A stretch of 62,650 nt of DNA, taken from Gymnopus androsaceus JB14. Lineage: Eukaryota; Basidiomycota; Agaricomycetes; Agaricales; Omphalotaceae. Made by a program: the position numbers and the translations under genes. Below the pieces are notes generated by a model, which ran no database searches, had not been told where the DNA came from, and saw only the letters and a list, made by a program, of their open reading frames with translations. Position 1 is the stretch's first letter, and every line of letters starts with the position of its first letter. Below, in pieces: positions 54,715-62,650 of the stretch. The DNA lies in NCBI GenBank assembly GCA_009733575.1, contig ML769751.1, positions 1 to 62,650 on the forward strand, in the 5' to 3' direction.

Positions 54715-56552
54715 CACTAGTGGGGACATGAAAACTTTGCCCATAGGTAGTCTATTTTTTAAGTATCAGCCGCTTGGGCACTTGTGTCTTATTACTAATC
54801 TTACATAATCTTGGCGCCCTGCCGAAACCATACCAGTCTCTTTGTTTCAATGTTCAACACTGCACTTAAGTTGTTTTATGGTTTCCTGGCCTACACCAAT
54901 GTAATATTGTCTTATGAATGTCTAATACCCCAAAATCTCTCTTGAAATGATGGGTGAAATTAACCGAAAATTAACACTAAGTATACTCACTCTCTTCTAA
55001 TGATAGCAAACTTGCGTGAATTATTCACATTAAGTCCTTGACTCAAGAAATTCATTTAAGAACCAAAATTCAATGTATTTATGCATTCGCAATGCAGCAG
55101 ACCAGAGGAATGTTGGTGTTTTGGCAGTGTTCCGAGTCGGTCCGAGTCGGATCGGAGGAGATTACATCAGATATTGGCGTCTAAATACAAGTGCCCAAAT
55201 GATCCGCCTTAGATGACAGACTCTCTACACATCGTTATGATTGTGTGGTTGTCTGTTTATAAGAGACTAGCCCATAGGTGTTTTGTATTTGAACAAGAAT
55301 GACAAGAGCAGCTGGATTCAGGGCCTATGAATCAAACAAAAAATAATCCATATCAAAAATTGAAACAGGACATTAGAATCAGACTTACAGCACTGTATGA
55401 ATATAATGAGGTAATAAAGGGAGCAGCTTCCTCAACAGACAAAAATACAGCTGCACTACTGTTTAGTGCATTAAAGATAATGTTGGCTACCTTTTCATAA
55501 AAATCATAACTTTTGCTAACTCCCAAAATTTGAGAAATTACACACCTGCACTACACCACAAATTGCACTAGACCTAACTAAAAGTAGAAGGATTGTTTGC
55601 ACTTGTGTTTTCTTGTTGCGTGATATTGTAAGAGTTGATTGGTAATGTGTCCTAAAATAACACATGTGATAAGTATCTTGCAAGTGAATGAAGTGTCCAA
55701 TGTTCACCATGCCCGATGAGCTATCAAGAGTGTCGCCACAATATTTACTATCAAATTGAGTGCCATGCTGAGCCAGTCCAAGATTACATTATTAATAAAG
55801 TTAAGTTCGCAGCTGCTTTTGTGTCAACAATAGAATAAGCAATGCTGATGCCTACATATGAACTCATGTCAGTATTCAGGTTCATGCTCAAGACAGCAGA
55901 TAAAAGATCACCTATGTCTGCCAGTAGGATGACCAGCAGTGTCCACCTAATCAGCCTGTTTTCTGCCCACAGTGCCCAAGCTCTCCAAGCAATAGCTATA
56001 TCAGCAATTAAAAACTGTATGCAGGATACAGTATCAGTTTTCACAAAAGGGAGTATTTATGCAAAATTCACAGTGAGATCCTGAGACCAGATATTGAAAA
56101 TGTCCAGCACCATGACTTTTGAGTCAGAAGCCTCTATCTGTGCAATAAGACCCCCTGACAATGGGACCATCAAGCCAAATTTGACAAAGACCAAATTGGC
56201 TACAATAGTTACACAAGTAGAAAAAGCTGCCATTAAAAATCCTGCCAGAAGGAGTGCAATCAAGACTTTGTGTGCCCTGTTATTTTCTTTTTGCCTAGAA
56301 TGTGGTTTTTGATTAGTATTACAGTCTAGAATAAGGAACCTGGCAATAAGCGCACAAGATAATATGCATGCTAATGATGAAGGCCAGTATGTAAACCCCT
56401 GGTAACAACCTGTTAAATAAGTGTGCTTCTCCACTACCTTTATATTGCTTACCAAACAGTCCAATTTCAAATATGAGGTTCAAATAATTGCGAAATAATA
56501 CAGTCCCAATCGCTGTGGCGAATGCACTTTGTTCTGACTCTTCTGGTGTCAT
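54715..56552 (-). pseudogene. Multi-pass membrane protein, family copy D (frameshift and insertion)
   Basis: Copy D starts at ATG 56552 (MTPEESEQSAF). It reads VYILAFIISMHIIL, LIALLLAGFLMAAFSTC, ADIAIAWRAWALWAENRLIR and ILLLLVRSSAICGVVQ. Exon 5 shifts frame after VDTKAAANL (near 55790-55810). The last exon, coding LNPAALVILVQIQNTYG, is cut at 55270 by an element, and its remainder lies beyond it at about 54715-54747. Copies C and D lie head-to-tail with shared flanks, so this pair arose by tandem duplication. Confidence 0.7.
54748..55269. mobile_element. Mutator-type MITE in membrane gene D
   Basis: Ends TAGTCTATTTTTTAA at 54748 and TTATAAGAGACTA ending at 55269 are short imperfect inverted repeats. 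The exact duplication GCCCATAGG (54739-54747, 55270-55278; a tenth base T also matches) fits the 9-10 bp of Mutator-like elements. 522 bp, no coding capacity. Confidence 0.75.
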
Positions 56553-57155
56553 CGCAGATGCTGTGTTAAGTGATATGGAGGGTAGTACAGTGACTTCCAC
56601 TTCAAACAGGCCAATTTATAATATAACATTGCTTCAACAGAGATCCAGCGATCATCAACACAAAACATCATCCCAATCATGTTCTGATTTTGCAGAGCCT
56701 GCGCCTCATCGAACTAAGTATCTATGGCATCCGCAAGATTCTTCTCCCGCCACGAGGTGAGACCTGTTTGGATTTCCAAGTAGCAGCAAGACCCGCGTGA
56801 ATACCAATCTAGTTTTCACCGCAAGTCGGTGATCAGGGCTCAAGACGCGATGCAGATGATAACCAAGAACACGTAACTTCAGAGGAGGGCATGGTATTTC
56901 CGAGTCACAGTGTCCTCCCGTTTCTCCACCTCCCTGTCAAGTAATTCGCTTCTTATCTCGTTACGTCGAATTCTAACGTCCGTTGTGCTTCATTCGGCTG
57001 TGTCTAACCATCGTAGATTTGTTTCCAGTGGGGACTACAGCTCATCCGAGAGACACCACAGAACTTGCGTTTCCATAGCTAGTACAATCCGATACCATAA
57101 AATTCCATATACATATACAAGAGCACGACTCAGTCGTACAATTCACACCGCCAAT
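56553..57155. other. Duplicated 5' flank of membrane gene D
   Basis: No gene. Shares the flank blocks of copies A-C, including ctgattttgcagagcctgcg and GTGAATACCAATCT at 56797, followed by aagacgcgatgcag near 56842. The 72-bp repeat (57072-57143) closes it. Confidence 0.45.
57072..57143. repeat. 72-bp dispersed repeat, copy 2
   Basis: Second copy of the block at 43772-43843, with a single G-to-A difference at a CpG. Confidence 0.8.
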
Positions 57156-57652
57156 CATTATGCTTCAGCCATGCTGAAGCATAATGTGAAATAGTTACTT
57201 TCGATACATAAGCGAAATGTAAATTTTAAGACAAGTATAGAAAATAAAAATTTCATTGAAATAACGAAATAAACCCCTTCCGAACATTTGAAGTGGTAAA
57301 TGTCAGCCAAGGTCCGAAACAATAGATTTCGGACAGAAGCTGAAATAATCACCTTTGGCCGGGCTGAAAGGCTCCCCGAAAAGGAATCTTTCACAAGCCG
57401 GATGAAGTATTCCATTTCAGCAGCCGTTTCAGGGTAATGCTGAAATGACAAGCTTCATCTGCGTGGCGGCCTAGCGGCAGCGTAGCGTACTCAATAGCAT
57501 ACACTGAAGTGTAGTAGAGGCTTAAGATAATGTAGAAGTACTACTGTATTTAGAAGTTCTACACAACAAACCCCAAAGTATCAAGTACACGACTCACAAA
57601 ACTCATAAGCTCAAGAATAGAATGTACTTGCTCTCCAAAGATGCTCACATTC
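57156..57652. other. Non-coding stretch with hairpin
   Basis: Begins with a perfect hairpin at 57156-57186 (cattatgcttcagc, 14-bp arms, 3-base loop). The following 250 bp are rich in tgaaa/ttcag motifs, reminiscent of 7060-7440. No gene recognised. Confidence 0.4.
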
Positions 57653-58391
57653 TCAATATATATTAAGTACATCCAAAACTGGCCACAAGTAAGTACAACA
57701 AGTCCATTGCAACAAGATAACTGACCTTTGCAACCAAACCAAAGAAATCACTTGTGTAAGTATCAGTAAGATTACGGGTCGGATTCGTTCTTTGTACGCC
57801 AGCAACGGGCACCCTTTGAATCCGAATTTCTCAATATGAACAGTTCCGCCTACAATAATTTGACGTTTCTCTTGTTAGCTAACAGGGAGAGAAATATCAG
57901 CAGACTTACAGTTACACATAAACCGGGGACGTTGTTCGCAAAACTCCTCTAGAGCGATATGCAGAAGCGCTTCTAAGAAAATGCAGTTAGTATAGTCGCC
58001 AATACTATCGACGATATTGATATTTACCGGTGCGTATTGCGTTCGGTGCCCAAAACGCCTCCAACCATATTCTGCCTGGGTTTGGGCAGTCGAAATTCCA
58101 CTGCAGCATCCGGCGACATAAATTGGTAGTTTTGCCCAGTTTGAAAATCGCGTTTCCTTCGAAGAACCCGTCAAAGAAGACGTAGATCCATCCATCTTCG
58201 TGCCAATTCTTGAAAAAATTCCTGACTGCTTTCTCCCAGGCCTTGCGCCGCTTCAGATACGGTCGACGAGCGTCCCTGGCTTCACCACCCCAGCTTCCAG
58301 CTTTGGAACGGCGCAGCCTAGCCATCCCGTCACAGAATGTAGAAGAACGTGTTTGTACGCGTTTGTTTGTACTTGAATGCACGCACGGCAT
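57653..58391 (-). CDS. T5orf172/GIY-YIG-like (Mug113-type) domain protein
   Basis: From ATG 58391 (MPCVHSSTNKRVQ) the first exon holds a basic region (RPYLKRRKAWEKAVRNFF) then the domain: GWIYVFFDGFFEGNAIFKLG, KTTNLCRRMLQWNFDCPNPG and RIWLEAFWAPN. An intron (58026-57978, GTAAAT...TTCTTAG) leads to EALLHIALEEFCEQRPRFMC. A second intron (about 57911-57850) leads to CGTVHIEKFGFKG. This is the order of the T5orf172 domain, a GIY-YIG nuclease relative common in agaricomycetes. The C-terminus is uncertain; the frame can run to TGA at 57653-57655. No clear break is seen. Cellular role unknown. Confidence 0.65.
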
Positions 58392-58870
58392 AGCCGCTTA
58401 CTTCCATCTTCATCTTACCTTCTACATCCACCATCGCTCACCTTCATGGCTCTATCACGGCACCATACAGGGAAGGAACGTTGGATAGCCAAGAATAATT
58501 TATGATGGAGAGGATCATGGATGGACAGGACCATTGGATGAAGGTGCGTTAAAAACGACAATTTTCCATCATATCCAATGCTCATCCCAATCTCGTTTTC
58601 ACGGGCCAATACTTCCATGAGCAATACCAATCCCTCCACTGTGGTGCAACGGCCGATACGCATACCAATGCCCACCGCCCCTGCAACCATTCTCCTTTCC
58701 GACACTGTTCTCGTTCGGACAACGATTCTCCAACAGTGAGTCCACTACGTCTTCCTCTTCCCCCAGTTGTTTCTCCCTTTTCCCCAAATCTCACAGTCGT
58801 CCCATTTTGAGCTCTCCCTACGGTCGCACTCACGTTGGAAAAGACGGCCACCAACCCTTCCTAACCCCGT
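58392..58870. other. Spacer, no gene recognised
   Basis: Several overlapping open frames on the minus strand (58415-58854) have no recognisable domain. Confidence 0.35.
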
Positions 58871-59340
58871 CGTATGAGGATTTATCAACTCGGGCGGAAA
58901 TTAAATTGGGCCAGTTGGTGAAGGTAAGACGCGCCCACCCGGCCGCCATATCTTATTAACACCTCTCGCAGGCAAAATACAAGACAGGCTATTATATCCT
59001 TGACCGATTCCCTCGTTCCGCTAGACCTTTTTACACCATGCCCGCCTCCGCTTCTACCCCAGCCTCAATCGCATCCAAACATCCCGACAGAGACGTGGCC
59101 CGACCACCAACAGCTTTGACATCTTTGTGCGGGGTCAAGAATCACGACTGGTGGTCAGCGATTCCATGACTATGACCGACTCATCAACGCCATGGCCGAG
59201 AATGGCATCAGTGAACGAGGTCTCGAAGAATACCTCGATGGATTCAAGTCGTTCAATTCTGACATTTGGAGGATCTCAGGCCTGGAAGGGATTGTTAATG
59301 CTCAGAATCTTGTGTATCGAGATTCCCTACATCATTGAAA
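58871..59340 (+). pseudogene. Cytosolic aspartyl-tRNA synthetase fragment
   Basis: The frame reads DLSTRAEIKLGQLVK, then a surviving intron (58924-58972, GTAAGA...CGCAG), then YYILDRFPRSARPFYTM, the conserved AspRS 'F-P-x-x-x-R-P-F-Y-T-M' motif. After an unusually diverged stretch it gives SFDIFVRGQE and, one indel later, TGGQRFHDYDRL, then GLEEYLDGFKS and GLEGIV. These are the class II catalytic motifs 2-3 region. The frameshift near 59145 and a truncated end (YRDSLHH, stop) show it is a pseudogene fragment of an essential gene whose functional copy must lie elsewhere. Confidence 0.75.
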
Positions 59341-59344
59341 TCGC

Positions 59345-62300
59345 GTATGGGAAGACCAAACACGCTTGTGAGCCATAGGCTGAGACCCAAATCCATTGGA
59401 GCACTGCAAATGACAAGGTCTGAGTATAGTTTACTGCCACAAAAAAAGCTGAAACCCATGCGTTAAACCGACTTTATCGTACTGTCAATACGTTAGAATC
59501 TGTCTTGAATGGTTCCATTAAATCCATACCTCAGAAAGGCTGACTCTGGGAGGAGGCAAACGTTCCTCTCTCCATTTAGGTAGTTTCGCGAGCACTTCGG
59601 ATATTCGCCCTTGATATCGGGCATCTCTGAGTTAAAGATACATAAGCTAACTGCATGTAAAGATGATCGATTTGTGTTACCGAATGCGCAACGGATCCGA
59701 ATCAGTCTGACACGCTTGTAGCAGGAGATTGGTTGAAGGGTAGAAGGGTTACCATTGGATTTTGATGAGAGTATAGAGGAGGTGAGCGATGTGTCCTCGA
59801 ATCTAGACTCGTGTTAATAGGCAGATTAGATACACGAGGAAGAATACTCACCTCAGCGTAGGAGGTGTTCACGTTGTTAAATAGTTAAATAGTAGGTTGA
59901 TATATTTATCTGACGTAGGTTTGAACAAAATCCCCATGTTCTCGATTAATATCGAGACCACCGTCAACGATTTAGTCACTGCATCCAAAGGTCTAGCAAC
60001 ATCAGAGTAAGGTAGGAAGTGTTACTCACTGTCGAATGCAGAGTCTCCGTTGAATTCTAGTTATAGGCCAAGTATCCAATCAATAAGAGGCATGTTTCGC
60101 CTCGGGTCCACATGCTTTCCCAGAAGTTTATCGTGTCTGGTTTGATCTGGGCGAAGATGCGGTCTAACCGACTCATAGTCCACTGCCAAAGCTTATCCGC
60201 GTTACCTTTGCCCCAGTTCTTCGACCCTAGGCAGAATTAGCAAAAGCGACGCATGGGGGCCGCGCGGGCGTACCTCGTAGAAGACCCGTCAAAAACTCGC
60301 CTAGGTGGGAAAGAAATCTAAGTGAAAAATGCAGATTAAAAGATTACTTTGAAACTTACCTCCAGCACGTTGTTTGAACTTGTCTGAGTCAGATAACAGA
60401 GGATCGATGACTTCCAGTAGTTTGTCCAGCGCGTCAGCCTCAAATGTTTTGGCTGCTTAAAGTATTAGCAGGGCTGCCATCATAATGTGACAGGAATAAT
60501 GTACCTAGACTTTTGAATGTACCTAGACTTTTAATGTACAACACATTCTCGGAGCGAAGTTCAACGGTAGAGCCAGTCTTGCTGGGTTCCTGACCCCATA
60601 GAAGCGCGAGTTTGTGGAAGTAGTCTGAAGTGGTAATCGTGGTTTTGATGACTTGCAGGAAAGGTGTTGAATCGATGCCCCAGTCTATTGGAGACTCACT
60701 GGGCGCTTGCCGGTAGCTTTTTTTTAATTCGAGGAGTCCAGCTTAGGAAAGCCGTTCGAATCTTATCAATATAAACGCTAGAGTTCCGACATGAGCAGTT
60801 GGTCAATACAGAGTCACAAAATCTCACGTTGTTGGAGTAAGAGGTGACTGGCAGGATGCTAGAAAGGCGGAGGGGTCGGGAAGTTCGACCATCAGATTAC
60901 TACATTCCTCTCTCCACAGTTCGCCGCTCGATTTGGAATAGGTTCTGTACTTCATATGGGCGAGTATCTTGGTGATTGCTCTATGTGCAGTCGTGAGTGG
61001 TTAGAGCTAAGACTTGCGTTCGAACTCATTTCTGGGAGTTCCGCCGTATACTTGGTTGGGAAGAAAGTGAATGCCCCAAGAAGAACTCCAAAACTGAAGG
61101 AGGTAGAGGGATGTCACGTCGAATGAGACCAGAAAATATCTCCACTGCAAACCGTCAGTAATCGTCAAGTCTTGGCGCGAACCAATCTCACATGTGTGTT
61201 TGGGCGGGACGCAATCTCCAGAATGGAAGTTATCGTCTGCTCATATATCGCATTCCGCTTAGCGACTCGAATCGGCATCTTGGATAGAGCATCGTCAAGT
61301 AGTGACTTGGGAATGAAAGCAGGGGAAAACCCTTGTTGAAGACTGGTAAGAGCATCGTCTACAGCCGGCGCTGTTTGCAGGGAGTACGCATCCGTATGAA
61401 GCACATCTTCGTGAAGATGTGTCAAGCATTCCAGAGCAAAATTGTTGATTAGTTTCTGAATCGATGGCTGAACAGATGCATGAGATGACAAAATATAAGA
61501 AAAAGAGATAATGAATCTACCTTCTCTTCGTGTTGGCATTCGAGGAGTGAAACAAGGGACTTGGTATGGAACCCTTCATCTGCATGGACCAATCAGCACA
61601 TATCACAGTTTCAGTATCTAAAAACTAACCTGCTAAAGCATAGCTCATTATTCCCTTGTCCCCTAGAACATAGAGTGCGCCCTTCATTCTATCCGGGTCG
61701 TTACCTTTGGTCAGAGTGTCCAAAAGTACCGAGAGCGTGGAGCGCGCCGATCGAACATAGATCTGTGTCGCGGTGTATTCAGCATGTTGAAACATCATAT
61801 ACAGAGAACCATCCTTACCCCATAAACATTGAGCAATATACCCTGTGCGTGTCTGCGGACTCGTGTATAAGGAGAAAGACTCCCTTCCACCAGTTCACCG
61901 ATTAATGCATCATCAAGAGCAGATCGGCTCCGGTATAACGAATACATGTAAGCTCTTCCGCTGTGGTAGAGTTGTGCGCGCTTGACATATACCAACCTCG
62001 AGTTTTCAGGTTGCTTGGCCCATAAACGGTTGAGGCTATTTAGATCGTACCATCAGTACAATGAGGAACCAAAAAAAAAAAGTGACTTACTCTCGAGCAG
62101 TGGCGTAGCTCTTCTGGAGGGAGTCATAATGACTTTTAGCTATTGAAAAAGGGCTGAGCAGCCCCTTCCAACAGCCACAAAAGAAACTCATGTTTGCACT
62201 GAGATACTCGCACAACGCTATTTTCAAATAGTCAGGAATATAAGGAATGGAAACATCGGATATAGGTATACCTTTTAAGCCGGTCTTCCACCACACACCG

Positions 62301-62650
62301 GTTTACTGACTAGGAGGACACCATGAGATACAAGTGTACTACTTGGAATGTTTCCCTCAAGCAATCCGTACCCAAATAGGTTAAAATCTCACTCGCGTTG
62401 AACGCAAGGGAGAAAGCAAAAAAATAAAGTATTAAGAGACTAGTATTAAGGGATTCTTAGGCTGGAGCAGAATCTAAACGGTAAAATCGGGTATAAATTC
62501 AATAAAGTACATAACAGACACAAAAAGAGACTAGTGATAAAGACCCTTGTCCACCAAATTATGACACTGCAAATGACAAGCTGAGGAAATGGGTTGACAG
62601 TAGATGAGTAGAACTCACTTCATCTACGTCGACGTCTGGCGGCAGATGTC
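59345..62650 (-). pseudogene. BLM10/PA200-like proteasome activator, decayed and partial
   Basis: Reading leftwards from the window edge: HEFLLWLLEGAAQPFFN, then SPYTRVRRHAQGILLNVYG, then KGNDPDRMKGALYVLGDKGI. Next come FALECLTHLHEDVLHTDAYS, LIRRDIPLPPSVLEFFLGH, LLSDSDKFKQRAG, FAQIKPDTINFWESM, LPKWREERLPPPRV and VLQWIWVSAYGSQA. Order and motifs match the HEAT-repeat activator BLM10/PA200, which caps the 20S proteasome. Introns are retained, so it is a DNA-level copy. It is broken by a frameshift near 61130, an in-frame TAA at 59750-59752, small deletions near the WESM segment and other frame changes. The 5' end lies beyond the window. Confidence 0.8.

Overview
The window looks like nuclear DNA of an agaricomycete (mushroom-forming basidiomycete). 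Genes carry many short introns of about 45-60 bp with GTRNGY donors and CAG/TAG acceptors. The protein families seen are an intronless F-box/LRR protein, a multi-pass membrane protein family, a kinase-like family, a GDSL esterase, small secreted Cys-rich peptides and tnp2/CACTA transposases. DNA methylation-type decay is visible in one retroelement. I could not fix genus or species.

Layout. 0.4-3.9 kb: a decayed tnp2 (CACTA) transposase gene with a second CACTA-like element nested inside it. 6.1-6.8 kb: a hAT MITE carrying a tRNA-Leu-like sequence. 7.5-8.6 kb: an intact, AT-rich ORF for a ubiquitin-protease-like (USP fold) protein. 9.8-11.2 kb: copy A of a membrane-protein gene on the minus strand. 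14.4-14.75 kb: a mariner-type MITE. 16.5-19.3 kb: a Myb/SANT-like gene split by a TTAA-flanked element full of telomere-like repeats. 19.5-24.7 kb: a minus-strand Ty1/copia element with a gag-RT deletion and two further insertions. 25.5-31.4 kb: a plus-strand Ty1/copia element with paired 323-bp LTRs, inactivated mainly by C-to-T stop codons plus one insertion. 31.6-33.0 kb: membrane gene copy B. 34.8-37.7 kb: decayed, duplicated ARMC8/GID5-like sequence. 38.3-42.1 kb: two apparently functional genes, a GDSL esterase and an F-box protein. 42.4-45.1 kb: broken kinase-like and ribosomal protein eL8 genes. 46-52.3 kb: a tandem array of small secreted cysteine-rich peptide genes, two intact and two broken. 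52.5-56.6 kb: membrane gene copies C and D, both frameshifted, with D split by a Mutator-like element. 57.6-58.4 kb: a T5orf172/GIY-YIG-like gene. 58.9-62.65 kb: an aspartyl-tRNA synthetase fragment back to back with a broken BLM10/PA200 proteasome-activator gene that runs off the right edge.

How it fits together. This is a gene-poor, transposon-rich accessory region. Several fragments of normally single-copy housekeeping genes have collected here as pseudogenes, while lineage-specific families (membrane proteins, small secreted peptides) expand in tandem. Many element boundaries are supported by exact target-site duplications: TCA, ATTGAGAC, GTGCTGCA, CTTCT, GCACA, GGTCGTGCA, GCCCATAGG, TTAA, and 2-bp duplications for a CATCAG-ended family. 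Most calls rest on motif recognition by eye, without database searches. Intron positions were checked for reading-frame consistency in the esterase, membrane genes A and B, and the two intact small peptides.
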